NCBI RefSeq assembly: GCF_026241255.1
Contig: NZ_JAPHNC010000005.1
Location: forward strand, 97,780 to 161,779
Source of the DNA: Helicobacter sp. MIT 21-1697
GTDB lineage: Bacteria; Campylobacterota; Campylobacteria; Campylobacterales; Helicobacteraceae
DNA: 64,000 bases
Direction of reading: 5' to 3'
A model generated the notes under the pieces. It worked only from the letters and a program-made list of their open reading frames with translations, had not been told where the DNA came from and made no database searches. A program made the position numbers and the translations under genes. Of this stretch, positions 29,823 through 39,508 are shown one piece after another (within the stretch, counting starts at the first letter, position 1; every line of letters starts with the position of its first letter).

Positions 29823-30527
29823 ATGTTAAAAGCATTGAAAAATTCCTATCCGCTTGCCCGCTCAATTTATATTGAACACAAAGCTATGAGGTATCCCCGC
29901 CTCATCATCAAAGCCGATTTATCCTTATTTGTGCGTGTGCCACTTAGATTCTCTATGCAAGAATTACAAGCCTTTATCCACAAACACCACAAATGGATAG
30001 AATCCACTCTTTTAAAATGCCACGATTCTAACGCACACATACAAAGCATTTTACAAGCCCATAGTGATGAGATTCTTATCTTTGGCACTTGGCAGCCCCT
30101 TGCCTCTTTGTATGCACATCACCCACAGGCTCAATCTCTACTCCTCTCATCACCACAGAGTCTAAAAGCACAGCTTAAATCTACACTTTTGGATTATATC
30201 TGCTCTCGTGCGCCTCAAATCGCAGCGACTATGGGTGTGCAATATCAAAGTATCAAAATCACAAATGCCCTCACACGCTTTGGGAGCTGCAGCTATGATA
30301 ATCGTTTGCTCTTTTCCTTTATACTTATTTTTGCGCCAAAGGAACTTATTGATTATGTCATTATTCACGAGCTTGCACATACTCAATTTAAGAATCACTC
30401 ACAAGATTTTTGGCTTCTCGTGCAAAGCCACTGCCCAAATGCTAAAGCCTATCGCTCTCAATTACGCCAACACGCAAGATTCTATCCATTCTTGCTCCAA
30501 AGGCTTTGTTCAATCTATTGCAAATAA
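29823..30527 (+). CDS. YgjP-like zinc metallopeptidase (DUF45/M48-type)
   Basis: 234 residues, no signal peptide. The zinc motif HELAH (in IIHELAHTQFKNHSQDFW) with a downstream His and Trp is the signature of the YgjP/WLM-like family. GSCSYDNRLLFSF before it is the conserved core strand region (usually WGSC). The role is not well defined; the E. coli relative is annotated as a UTP pyrophosphatase or metal-dependent hydrolase. It lies alone on the plus strand, divergent from rplI and convergent with the next gene. Confidence 0.8.
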   Translation: MLKALKNSYPLARSIYIEHKAMRYPRLIIKADLSLFVRVPLRFSMQELQAFIHKHHKWIESTLLKCHDSNAHIQSILQAHSDEILIFGTWQPLASLYAHHPQAQSLLLSSPQSLKAQLKSTLLDYICSRAPQIAATMGVQYQSIKITNALTRFGSCSYDNRLLFSFILIFAPKELIDYVIIHELAHTQFKNHSQDFWLLVQSHCPNAKAYRSQLRQHARFYPFLLQRLCSIYCK

Positions 30528-30570
30528 CCATAGTGTTTTTAACGAGCGCATTTTACACTTTTGGGCACAC

Positions 30571-31530
30571 TTATCTTACTCTTCCAAGTCTCTTTTCTGC
30601 ACCATCAAAGCCCATAGACTTAATTTGCGAAATATGCATAAACCCCATAGTTGCCTTATGCACATCTTGTATATGAGGCGGGAATACAAGCACTTTTATC
30701 CATTTATCATTTTCTGCATTGTTATTGTAGGAAATTTCCTTATCAATCAAATACCGCCACTCTTTGCGCTTATCCCTAAGGCTTACAATCAATACAGAAT
30801 CCTTATCCTTTGTGTAAAGGCGCATAAGAATCTTGCCATTTGGACTCTCTCGCAGATTCACAAATTCATCTGTTGAGCTAAGCTCATAGCCTTGTAGTGC
30901 TAACATATCTAGCTTTTCGTATGCGTCTCTATTACTTGGTTTTTGAGCAATTTTTTTAAGAGTGAGATGTGCCACATTGATTTTACTTTCATCATAACCA
31001 CACAAATGGCTCGCATATCTCAATGCGACTAAATCCTTTCTGGGCACGATATTTTTATTTTCTGCTGGATTTTCCCCTTCAAATAGAATACGCTCTCGCC
31101 TATTTTCCACTTCAAAACTCACTTGGAATCGCACCTCGCCAAGCAATCCATCTAAAAACCATTGTGGCAAAAGATTCTCTATCTCCTTAATATGCTTATC
31201 CTCTACGCTCAAATGCATTGGGGCTAGAAAATTAAAACCACTCTTACTTGGCACAAAGTTTGAAATTGTATCCGGATTACCACATTCGCTAGGATATGTA
31301 TTTATAAAAACAAACTCTCCACTTAAGCTCAAAGGCTTTATAAGCTTATAATACGCAAAAGAATCCCCTCCTGCGTCATTATTGCCCTTGCAAAGTTGTG
31401 TATTGCCATTAAGCCGCCCCCAATCACAACCTTCCAAAAGCTTAAAATATGTAGAATCCACCCTCTCATTTGCTATACATAAAGAAAAACTAAAACAAAA
31501 ACATATGAATAACTTAAATGCATCTCTCAT
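30571..31530 (-). CDS. Secreted protein of unknown function
   Basis: 319 residues with an N-terminal signal peptide (FKLFICFCFSFSLCIA, residues 4-19) and AGGAG upstream of the ATG. It has three or four cysteines and otherwise no family I recognise. The region near residues 220-300 (DEFVNLRESPNGKILMRL then KEWRYLIDKEI) reads like a bacterial SH3-type domain, seen in cell-wall proteins, but that is a guess. The stop lies 43 bases from the convergent YgjP-like gene. It follows trpGD by 8 bases and may be cotranscribed with it. Confidence 0.6.
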   Translation of the reverse strand: MRDAFKLFICFCFSFSLCIANERVDSTYFKLLEGCDWGRLNGNTQLCKGNNDAGGDSFAYYKLIKPLSLSGEFVFINTYPSECGNPDTISNFVPSKSGFNFLAPMHLSVEDKHIKEIENLLPQWFLDGLLGEVRFQVSFEVENRRERILFEGENPAENKNIVPRKDLVALRYASHLCGYDESKINVAHLTLKKIAQKPSNRDAYEKLDMLALQGYELSSTDEFVNLRESPNGKILMRLYTKDKDSVLIVSLRDKRKEWRYLIDKEISYNNNAENDKWIKVLVFPPHIQDVHKATMGFMHISQIKSMGFDGAEKRLGRVR

Positions 31531-31538
31531 TTATTCTC

Positions 31539-33146
31539 CTATTGATTTGATAATCTCACAAACTCCTCTAGCACAGCAAAAACGCGTTTGGATTCTATAA
31601 TCTCCCTTGCTAAAAAATATCCCTCTTTGATACTTTCTGCTTTACCCACAAGGTATAATGCTGCACCAGTATTAAGTGCAACAAGCTGTGTTTTGGGAGA
31701 GAGGAGCGCTTGAGGTGAAGCAGAAAAAATATCAAGGCTAATGCGCTTATTTTCCTGCACATCTCCCCCGCAAAGCTCTGTATGTGGAACAAAACTAAGC
31801 CCAATCTCACTTGGATTAAACACATAGCTTTTAATCGCGCCATTATCAAGCTCGGTAATTTGTGTAGGCGCACAGAGCGAAATCTCATCATAATAATCAA
31901 ATCCACTCACAACCATTGCCCTTTTTATACCCAAAATATCAAGCGCGCGCGCCATAATCTCCGTATAAGCCTTATCAAACACACCAATAAATTGATGTGT
32001 AACATTTGCAGGATTTGCCAAAGGACCGATAAGATTAAAGGCGCTCTTAAAACCAAGCGAAGACCTTGCAGGTGCAGCAAAGCGCATAGCTGCGTGAAAC
32101 TTTTGAGCAAATAAAAATGTAATACCAATATTTTTATACACATTCACGCAAGTGTGAATGTCCATATTGATATTCACGCCAAGTGCGCTTAGCAAATCTG
32201 CCGAGCCAGACTTTGAAGTAATCGCCCTGTTGCCGTGTTTAATCACTTTTACTCCTGCAGCTCCAAGAAGTAGTGCGCTTGTAGTGGAGACATTAAAAGT
32301 CTTATTTGGACTACCACCTGTACCCACCATATCAAGCCGCACCTCATCACTTAAGGGCACAGGAAAAGCAATAGCCTTTTTCTTTAGCACACTCGCAAAC
32401 CCTGCCAACTCCTCTGCATTCACGCCTTTAATCTCAAGGCTTGTGAGAATGCTACCAATTTGCGCATCGCTCATATTGCCCTCGGTAATTTCGTCCATCA
32501 CATCATAGGCTTGTTTAAAGCTCAGATTCTCTCCCTGCATAGTGCTTTTAAGATATTGCTTAATAGGAATAATCTCGCGCGTATAATGCAAAAAGTTTAA
32601 AAGCATTTTCTCGCCCTCTATTGTGCCAATGGATTCGGGGTGGAATTGCACTCCGATAAGATGATGAATCTTATGCTCAATCGCCATAATTTCGCCATCT
32701 TCACTCCACGCACTCACTTCAAAGCATTCAGGTAGTTCATTTGCCTTGCCTACCAAAGAATGGTAGCGCACAATAGGCGTAAGCGGGGTAATATGACGAA
32801 AAAGCCCTTTTTGATTATGATGAAGTGGCTCAACCTTGCCGTGTGCAATGTTTTTTGCATTGACAATCTCCATACCAAAAGCTGCCATAATCGCTTGATG
32901 TCCCAAACAAATACCCAAAATAGGATATACGCCTTGCAGTTCCTGCACAATTTGGATTGAAATCCCCGCTTCTTTGGGTGTTTTTGGACCCGGACCGATG
33001 ATGATATATTGAGGATTGATCTCTCTTATCTCCTCAATGCTTATCTTATCACTGCGCACGACCTTTATAGGAAAACCAAAGCGATAAAATGCCTGATAAA
33101 TGTTATAAGTAAAAGAATCATAATTATCAATGAGCAAAATCATCAT
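31539..33146 (-). CDS. trpD: TrpGD: anthranilate synthase glutaminase fused to anthranilate phosphoribosyltransferase
   Basis: 535 residues. Residues 1 to about 190 are a class I glutamine amidotransferase (LLIDNYDSFTYN, GICLGHQ with catalytic Cys, GVQFHPES). Residues about 200-535 are TrpD with the PRPP-binding glycine-rich DMVGTGGSPNKTFNVST and the KHGNRAITSKSGSADLL segment. With TrpE it carries out the first two steps of tryptophan synthesis. The fusion is also found in E. coli. It overlaps trpE by four bases. No other trp gene is in the window after it, so the rest of the pathway must be elsewhere. Confidence 0.93.
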   Translation of the reverse strand: MMILLIDNYDSFTYNIYQAFYRFGFPIKVVRSDKISIEEIREINPQYIIIGPGPKTPKEAGISIQIVQELQGVYPILGICLGHQAIMAAFGMEIVNAKNIAHGKVEPLHHNQKGLFRHITPLTPIVRYHSLVGKANELPECFEVSAWSEDGEIMAIEHKIHHLIGVQFHPESIGTIEGEKMLLNFLHYTREIIPIKQYLKSTMQGENLSFKQAYDVMDEITEGNMSDAQIGSILTSLEIKGVNAEELAGFASVLKKKAIAFPVPLSDEVRLDMVGTGGSPNKTFNVSTTSALLLGAAGVKVIKHGNRAITSKSGSADLLSALGVNINMDIHTCVNVYKNIGITFLFAQKFHAAMRFAAPARSSLGFKSAFNLIGPLANPANVTHQFIGVFDKAYTEIMARALDILGIKRAMVVSGFDYYDEISLCAPTQITELDNGAIKSYVFNPSEIGLSFVPHTELCGGDVQENKRISLDIFSASPQALLSPKTQLVALNTGAALYLVGKAESIKEGYFLAREIIESKRVFAVLEEFVRLSNQ

Positions 33147-34639
33147 TTATCCTTTTGTATGCCAAGCATATCAAGCTGTGAGCGGACTTTATTTTGCGTC
33201 TCTATATACTCCGCACTAGGAATTGAATCTTGCACAACTCCTGCACCAGAGCGCATATAATACATACCATTTTGATACACTGCTGTGCGAATAGCAATAG
33301 CAAAATCCATATCTTCATCATAAGTAAAATAGCCTATTGCCCCACCATATATACCTCTTGCGTGAGATTCTAAAGATTCTATGGTTTGAATTGCAGCAAT
33401 CTTTGGCGCACCACTTAATGTACCCGCAGGAAATACAGCTTTAAACGCGTCAGCTTTGCTAAAATGCTTGGAATCCAACTCGCCTTGCACTTCGGAAACA
33501 ATGTGCATAACGCGCGAATATCGCTCAATTTTATTACGCGCTACTACCTTTACGCCCCCACCTACACTTACTTTACCCGCGTCATTACGCGCCAAATCAA
33601 CAAGCATTAAATGTTCGGCATTTTCTTTTTCATCTTTTAAAAGCTCGGCTTCAAGCTCCAAATCTTGTGCTACATTTTCACCTCTAGGGCGAGTGCCTGC
33701 AATAGGACGAAGTGTAAAAAATGATTGTCCCTGCTTAGTTTTAAGCCTTAGCATAATCTCCGGACTAGCCCCAAGCACCACAAAATCATCAAAATTATAA
33801 TAAAACATATATGGACTAGGATTTTGATGACGCAAATTCCTGTATGCCTGAAGTGGTGGGATTGAGGAGCGAATCTGCATATATTGACTTGGCACACATT
33901 GGAGCAAATCCCCCGCATAAATTGCCTTTTTGATTGTCTCCACCATAGATTCATACTCTTGAGCTGAAGTGGCATTCACACACTCAAAATCTGATTTTTG
34001 CATAGAATCTAATCCATTTTGTGGCACTAAAGAAGCAAGGCTTTGAGCAATATGCTCTACTTGCTGCGTGGTTGAATGCTCTTGCTTCTCGTGGGCATAT
34101 CCAACGCTTACAATATGCACTCTATCAAAAAGATGATCAAAAATTAAAAAATCTCGCCCAAAGATAAACGCACATTCAGGCGCATTATAAAGGGGGGGAT
34201 TCTTAAATATTACCTCCTCAACCTCTGCAAAAAATTCATAGCCGATATATCCTGCTCCACCAAGAGGTAAAGGCAAATGCGCGGGAATGTTATTATTGGG
34301 ATTTGGTGCAAGAGTGCGCACAAGAGCCAGAGATTCTAAAAATCCCGCTTTATCTGCGCAAAACATAGAATCTGATGGCATATAATCTGCTAAAGCCTCA
34401 TATAAAGGCACTTTTTGCCCTCGTGTATAAAGAAAATGTGTGCCGCATTCTTTATAGATTCTAAACGCTTCGTTTAAAATCACAATGGAAAATCTATCTT
34501 TACCTGTTTCGTTATATGCAGATTCTAAAAGCACCTTTGCATTCAACGAGTTAAGCACTGCCAAAGGGGTAAGATTATCGCATAATATTTCTTTATGGGC
34601 GATTGAGGCTACACGCGAATTGCTAAAATCAAACATCAT
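33143..34639 (-). CDS. trpE: Anthranilate synthase component I
   Basis: 498 residues. The feedback-site segment LLESAYNETGKDRFSI lies near residue 35. The chorismate-binding domain with GDLLQCVPSQYMQI, LMVDLARNDAGKV and PAGTLSGAPKIAAIQTIE lies in the C-terminal half. It converts chorismate and ammonia (from TrpG) to anthranilate. The start MMFDFSNS lies 37 bases after lolA; no attenuation leader with Trp codons is visible. A C7 run lies in the coding sequence (34192-34198). Confidence 0.94.
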   Translation of the reverse strand: MMFDFSNSRVASIAHKEILCDNLTPLAVLNSLNAKVLLESAYNETGKDRFSIVILNEAFRIYKECGTHFLYTRGQKVPLYEALADYMPSDSMFCADKAGFLESLALVRTLAPNPNNNIPAHLPLPLGGAGYIGYEFFAEVEEVIFKNPPLYNAPECAFIFGRDFLIFDHLFDRVHIVSVGYAHEKQEHSTTQQVEHIAQSLASLVPQNGLDSMQKSDFECVNATSAQEYESMVETIKKAIYAGDLLQCVPSQYMQIRSSIPPLQAYRNLRHQNPSPYMFYYNFDDFVVLGASPEIMLRLKTKQGQSFFTLRPIAGTRPRGENVAQDLELEAELLKDEKENAEHLMLVDLARNDAGKVSVGGGVKVVARNKIERYSRVMHIVSEVQGELDSKHFSKADAFKAVFPAGTLSGAPKIAAIQTIESLESHARGIYGGAIGYFTYDEDMDFAIAIRTAVYQNGMYYMRSGAGVVQDSIPSAEYIETQNKVRSQLDMLGIQKDK

Positions 34640-34676
34640 TTTTCCTTATATTCTCATCACACTCTCACATCTTAGA

Positions 34677-35213
34677 TTAGCGCGAATGTAACTCAACTAT
34701 CTCTACACCTTGAGGTGCTACAAAAACAAATTTTTTATCATTGATAGCTCCATTAAGTTTAACATTTTTAAGTTTGAGCGTTGTTTTCACACCCATAGAA
34801 TCCACAAACTCAATGCGTTCTGGCTTTTGTTTATCTACAAAAAGCACATACTCTATGCCATCAACTTTCGTCCGATATGTGTTATCATTGTGCTGTTTTG
34901 CAGATTTAAGGATAGAGAGAAAATCTGTTTTATCCTTTAAACGCGAATGGCTTACTTGCTCTAAACGCGGCTCATATATAATGACTTCATTGCCATTCAT
35001 ATAAATTTCTTTTTGTAAAGGTGCTTTATAATCCCATTTAACTTTGCTTGGCATTTTACCTATGATATGCCCCTCATAACGAGTAGGTACACCATCTTCG
35101 CTCACAGCGAATTGTTCAAAATCCGCCTCTATGCTGTGTAAATTCTCACCCCACGCAAAAAGTGTCATACACAGGCTAATCAATACAAAAATATAACGTC
35201 TCAAAACTTTCAT
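34677..35213 (-). CDS. lolA: Outer-membrane lipoprotein carrier protein LolA
   Basis: 178 residues with a signal peptide (RRYIFVLISLCMTLFAWGE). The LolA-fold core is EADFEQFAVSEDGVPTRYEGHIIGKMPSKVKWDYKAP, matching the family pattern. It would carry lipoproteins across the periplasm from LolCDE. In H. pylori HP0785 occupies the same place, divergent from secA; the LolC-type permease lies two genes away on the other strand. Confidence 0.9.
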   Translation of the reverse strand: MKVLRRYIFVLISLCMTLFAWGENLHSIEADFEQFAVSEDGVPTRYEGHIIGKMPSKVKWDYKAPLQKEIYMNGNEVIIYEPRLEQVSHSRLKDKTDFLSILKSAKQHNDNTYRTKVDGIEYVLFVDKQKPERIEFVDSMGVKTTLKLKNVKLNGAINDKKFVFVAPQGVEIVELHSR

Positions 35214-35259
35214 TATCTTGTCCTTAGAGCTAAAATTAAGAGCAAGATTTTACCGAAAG

Positions 35260-35270
35260 TATGCTAAAAT
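35260..35270 (+). promoter_or_regulatory. Extended -10 box upstream of secA
   Basis: TATGCTAAAAT, about 60 bases before the secA ATG, in the divergent lolA-secA gap. The same TATGnTAAAAT pattern precedes pgk and panD. No good -35 box is seen, as usual in Helicobacter. Confidence 0.5.
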
Positions 35271-35330
35271 TACGCCCAATTTTCTAAGGTTTATTCCATA
35301 TAAACCCAATTTTGCTAAAAAGGCTTATCT

Positions 35331-37886
35331 ATGTTGCAATTTCTTATTTCAAAAATTCTTGGCTCACGCAACAATAAACTCATTAAACATTATCTTAAAG
35401 AAGTTCAAGCCATTAATGCTTTAGAATCCACTTATAGTGCCCTAAGTGATGCGCAACTACAAGAGGCTTTCAATGAATTAAAAAAGCTTATCCAAAATGG
35501 TGAAACTTCACTTCAATCAATCTTGCATAAAAGCTTTGCAATCACGCGCGAAGCAAGTAAAAGAGTGCTGGGTATGCGACATTTTGATGTGCAACTCATC
35601 GGCGGTATGGCACTTAATGATGGACGTATTGCAGAAATGAAAACAGGTGAGGGTAAAACGCTTGTAGCAACTCTTGCAGTATGTCTTAATGCGCTCTGTG
35701 GAAGAGGTGTGCATGTTGTAACCGTTAATGATTATCTTGCCAATAGAGATGCAAAAGAATTAGAGCCCCTTTATAATTTTTTGGGCTTTCAAGTAGGCAT
35801 TATCACAAGCGAAGTGCGTGATGATAACGAGCGTCTAAAAGCCTATGCGTGTGATATTGTCTATGGCACAAACAATGAATTTGGCTTTGATTATCTGCGC
35901 GACAATATGAAATACGACCTCTCTCAAAAAGTGCAAAGAGAGCACTACTTTGCGATTATTGATGAGGTAGATTCTATCCTTATTGATGAAGCACGCACAC
36001 CTCTTATTATCTCTGGACCTGTGAATCGCACACTTGAACACTATCAACTTGCTAACAGCGTGGCTCAAAAACTCAAAAATGAGGAAGATTTTAACATTGA
36101 TGAAAAAAACCGCGTCATTCTCCTCAATGAAGAGGGTATCAAAAAAGCTGAAAGTCTATTCAAAGTGGATAATCTTTATAGTATTGAAAATGCCGCTCTC
36201 TCTCATCATCTTGACCAAGCGCTCAAGGCAAATTATCTCTTTATCAAAGACAAAGATTATGTCGTGCAAAATAATGAAGTAGTCATTGTTGATGAATTTA
36301 CTGGGCGTTTAAGCGAAGGCAGACGCTTTAGTGAGGGCTTACATCAAGCGATTGAAGCAAAAGAAAAAGTAGATATTAAAGAGGAAAGCCAAACACTTGC
36401 AGATATTACTTTTCAAAACTATTTTCGTCTGTATGAAAAACTCTCTGGTATGACGGGCACAGCACAAACAGAAGCAAGTGAATTTTTGCAAATTTATAAT
36501 CTTGAAGTGGTGAGTATCCCTACAAATGTCCCTGTGCAACGCAAAGACCTCAATGACCTTATTTATAAAAGTGAGAGAGAGAAGTTTAATGCCGTCATTG
36601 ATAAGATTCAAGAACTCTACAAAAAAGGGCAACCTGTCCTTGTAGGAACTGCAAGCATTGAAAAAAGTGAGATTCTCCACGAACTTCTTAAAAAACATAG
36701 AATCCCCCACACCGTCTTAAATGCTAAACAACACACAAAAGAAGCTGAAATCATCAAAGACGCTGGGGTAAAAGGCGCAGTAACAATCGCTACAAATATG
36801 GCAGGACGCGGTGTGGATATTAAAATCAATGATGAAATACGCGAACTTGGCGGATTATATATTATTGGCACAGAGCGACACGAAAGTCGCCGCATTGATA
36901 ATCAGCTACGCGGAAGAGCTGGGCGACAAGGCGACCCGGGCATTAGTCAATTCTATTTGAGCCTTGAAGATTCTTTGCTTAGAATCTTTGGGAGCGATAA
37001 GATTAAAGGCATTATGGAGCGTCTTGGGCTCAAAGAGGGCGAACACATAGAATCTGGGCTTGTTACGCGTTCAGTTGAGAGTGCGCAAAAAAAGGTAGAA
37101 AATCTCCATTTTGAATCGCGTAAGCATTTGCTTGAATATGATGATGTTGCCAATGAGCAACGCAAAGCTGTGTATAAACTACGCAACGAGTTGCTTGATG
37201 AGCATTGTTCTTTGCAGGAACGAATTAGCACTAATCGTGAGCTCACTGCACAATCTATGCTTTATAAAGCGCAAATCTTGCCCGGCGATGAAAGCAGTAA
37301 TTTTAATATTGATTCACTCAAGGCACAAATCAATGAAGAGTTGGGGCTTGATATTGGAAATTGTGAGAATCTTGAGTATGATGAATTACTTGAAAAACTC
37401 ATTACACAAATGAATACAGCCTATGAGGAAAAAATGTCAAAACTTGAAGCATCACAACGCGCTCAAATTGAACGCATTATTTACTTGCAAGTGCTTGATA
37501 GCTCGTGGCGAGAGCATCTTTATACAATGGATAATCTCAAAACAGGCATAGGGCTTCGCGGATACAATCAGAAAGACCCGCTCGTTGAATACAAAAAAGA
37601 AAGCTATAATCTTTTCTTGGAATTTGTAGAGAATCTTAAATTTGAAACAACCAAAATGCTTCAAATTATCCAATTAAGAGACAAAGAAGAAGAAGTAGCA
37701 GAAAAGATGATTCAAAATATGCAAGAAGAGCTTGAGGAAAACTTGCAAGATTTAAATACTAATTTGGATTCCACACCTGTGAAAAAAAGTAAAATTGCAC
37801 GCAATGACCCTTGTCCTTGTGGTAGTGGCAAAAAATACAAAGTATGCCACGGCAAAAGCGGACCTAAAAGTGGATTGCTTGCATAA
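35331..37886 (+). CDS. secA: Protein translocase ATPase SecA
   Basis: 851 residues. Walker [12 protein letters not shown] near residue 105, [19 protein letters not shown] (Walker B), [12 protein letters not shown] and [13 protein letters not shown]. The C-terminal SecB/zinc motif [15 protein letters not shown] is intact. It drives preproteins through SecYEG. It is followed without a gap by the permease gene (stop and start adjacent), so the two are likely one unit. Confidence 0.97.
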   Translation: MLQFLISKILGSRNNKLIKHYLKEVQAINALESTYSALSDAQLQEAFNELKKLIQNGETSLQSILHKSFAITREASKRVLGMRHFDVQLIGGMALNDGRIAEMKTGEGKTLVATLAVCLNALCGRGVHVVTVNDYLANRDAKELEPLYNFLGFQVGIITSEVRDDNERLKAYACDIVYGTNNEFGFDYLRDNMKYDLSQKVQREHYFAIIDEVDSILIDEARTPLIISGPVNRTLEHYQLANSVAQKLKNEEDFNIDEKNRVILLNEEGIKKAESLFKVDNLYSIENAALSHHLDQALKANYLFIKDKDYVVQNNEVVIVDEFTGRLSEGRRFSEGLHQAIEAKEKVDIKEESQTLADITFQNYFRLYEKLSGMTGTAQTEASEFLQIYNLEVVSIPTNVPVQRKDLNDLIYKSEREKFNAVIDKIQELYKKGQPVLVGTASIEKSEILHELLKKHRIPHTVLNAKQHTKEAEIIKDAGVKGAVTIATNMAGRGVDIKINDEIRELGGLYIIGTERHESRRIDNQLRGRAGRQGDPGISQFYLSLEDSLLRIFGSDKIKGIMERLGLKEGEHIESGLVTRSVESAQKKVENLHFESRKHLLEYDDVANEQRKAVYKLRNELLDEHCSLQERISTNRELTAQSMLYKAQILPGDESSNFNIDSLKAQINEELGLDIGNCENLEYDELLEKLITQMNTAYEEKMSKLEASQRAQIERIIYLQVLDSSWREHLYTMDNLKTGIGLRGYNQKDPLVEYKKESYNLFLEFVENLKFETTKMLQIIQLRDKEEEVAEKMIQNMQEELEENLQDLNTNLDSTPVKKSKIARNDPCPCGSGKKYKVCHGKSGPKSGLLA

Positions 37887-39140
37887 ATGAAAACGCTTAT
37901 TTTTTATCTCTTGCCTCGTTATTTGCGCTTTGATAAAACACAGCCTTTTATTTCTATCACAGCCTTATTAGCATTTTTTGGCGTAGGCATTGGCGTTATG
38001 GTGCTGTGTGTGGCAATGGCGATTATGAATGGTATGACAAAAGAATTTGAACGCAAACTCTCTATAATGAATTATCCTCTTAGCATATATTCTACTACTT
38101 ATGAGGGGGTAGATGATAACATACTTCAGGCACTCAAAACGCATTTTCCTCAATTTCTTTTTAGTCCTTATTTGCGTTATCAAGCTGTGGGTAAGATAGG
38201 CAATACAATGAGTGCAGCTATGGTTTTTGGTGTAGATATGCAAGCAGAATCTCAACTCAATGCCGTTGTCAAAAAAGCTTTTACATCTCAAAATAACTCC
38301 AATGCAGCATTTGAAAAAAATATTGAATCTTTTATGCAAAAAGAATTTTCCATCCTTGTAGGAAAAAGTATGGAGGAGAATTTTGGATTAGAATCTGGTG
38401 ATAAACTTGATTTATTTTTCACCCAGCTTGAACCATCTGGATTTAGTTATACGCCCATTAATAAACGTTTTAATGTTGCAGGATTTTTTGAATCTGGCTT
38501 GAGAGCATATGATGAAGCTTATGTTTATACGAATTTAAGCGCATTGCAAAAAATCCGACATTTAGACGAGGGCATATATGATGGGATTCACATATACACG
38601 CCAAATCCTATGCAAGATATTCATAGCATTGCTGATTTTCTTAACACACAATTTCCTTCTCGTGCTGGAGTTGAGGGCTGGTGGCAACAAAATGGCAATT
38701 TTTTCTCTGCCCTAGAGCTTGAAAAACGCGCACTTTTTATTGTGCTTATGCTTATTATCGTAATGGCTGCTCTGAATATTATTAGTTCTTTGCTTATGGT
38801 TGTAATGAATCGCCGCAAAGAAATTGCACTACTTCTCTCGCTTGGAGCAAGTAAAAATGAGATTAAGAGCATATTTTTTTGGGTAGGTAACACTATTGGC
38901 TTAAGTGGCATTGCACTTGGGATTATTCTCACGGGTGTGGCAATGTATGTGCTTGATACTTTTCCTATTATCTCACTTCCCGCAGATGTATATGGCAGCT
39001 CTAAACTACCGCTAGATTTATCCTTGATTGACTTCTCTCTTGCGATTTTAGGGGCAATTTGTATCGTGTGCCTCTCCTCTTATTATCCTGCGAAAAAAGC
39101 TTCTTTAGTAGATACCTTGCAAGTTTTACGCAACGAATGA
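37887..39140 (+). CDS. LolC/E-type lipoprotein-releasing ABC transporter permease
   Basis: 417 residues with one N-terminal membrane segment, a large periplasmic domain (about 50-265) and three C-terminal segments, the FtsX/MacB topology. The motif NRRKEIALLLSLGASKNEIKSIF before the last helices is typical. It would extract lipoproteins from the inner membrane and hand them to LolA, whose gene is just across the divergent promoter. Only one permease gene is present here and no LolD ATPase is adjacent, so a homodimer with a distant LolD is likely (as with LolF in other bacteria). Confidence 0.85.
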   Translation: MKTLIFYLLPRYLRFDKTQPFISITALLAFFGVGIGVMVLCVAMAIMNGMTKEFERKLSIMNYPLSIYSTTYEGVDDNILQALKTHFPQFLFSPYLRYQAVGKIGNTMSAAMVFGVDMQAESQLNAVVKKAFTSQNNSNAAFEKNIESFMQKEFSILVGKSMEENFGLESGDKLDLFFTQLEPSGFSYTPINKRFNVAGFFESGLRAYDEAYVYTNLSALQKIRHLDEGIYDGIHIYTPNPMQDIHSIADFLNTQFPSRAGVEGWWQQNGNFFSALELEKRALFIVLMLIIVMAALNIISSLLMVVMNRRKEIALLLSLGASKNEIKSIFFWVGNTIGLSGIALGIILTGVAMYVLDTFPIISLPADVYGSSKLPLDLSLIDFSLAILGAICIVCLSSYYPAKKASLVDTLQVLRNE

Positions 39141-39240
39141 TACAATCACATCTTTTTAAGAAACTTGTAAGTAAATAAAATATAGCATACGCAAATGTCC
39201 TTGGAATCAGGGGGGTTGATTACTTTTTTTAGGAGTTCCT

Positions 39241-39492
39241 TTGAAAACACTTTATGTAGGCAATTTAGTTTATGCAGTTACACACGATGAGCTTAAGGAG
39301 CTTTTCTCTCAATTCGGTGAAGTTTTTTCTGTTAAGCTTATTAATGATAGAGAGAGTGGCAAACCAAAGGGGTTTGGTTTTGTAGAAATCGCTGATGAAG
39401 CTGCATCTAAAGCCATTGACGCGCTTAATGAAAAAGATTTTCGTGGGCGCAATTTGCGTGTAAATGAAGCGCGACCGCGCGAATCATTCTAA
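39241..39492 (+). CDS. Small RNA-binding protein with one RRM
   Basis: 83 residues starting from a TTG with an AGGAG site. RNP2 is LYVGNL and RNP1 is KGFGFVEI; the whole protein is one RRM with a short basic tail (VNEARPRESF). Such glycine-poor RRM proteins occur in Campylobacterota (compare H. pylori HP0827) and cyanobacteria; their targets are unknown. It is preceded by a 100-base non-coding gap with a G6 run, and is convergent with hypE (16-base gap). Confidence 0.85.
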   Translation: MKTLYVGNLVYAVTHDELKELFSQFGEVFSVKLINDRESGKPKGFGFVEIADEAASKAIDALNEKDFRGRNLRVNEARPRESF

Positions 39493-39508
39493 GTGAGTAT
39501 TCTAAAGT

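Noticed and set aside
30208..30876. 222-residue plus-strand ORF across the YgjP-like gene and the following convergent gene
   Set aside because: Out-of-register with the YgjP-like frame and antisense to the secreted protein; composition lacks coding character.
34192..34198. C7 run in trpE as a phase-variation tract
   Set aside because: Too short compared with tracts of 10 or more in this genome; trpE is in frame and intact.
39209..39214. G6 run upstream of the RRM gene
   Set aside because: Short and non-coding; no evidence for promoter-tract variation.
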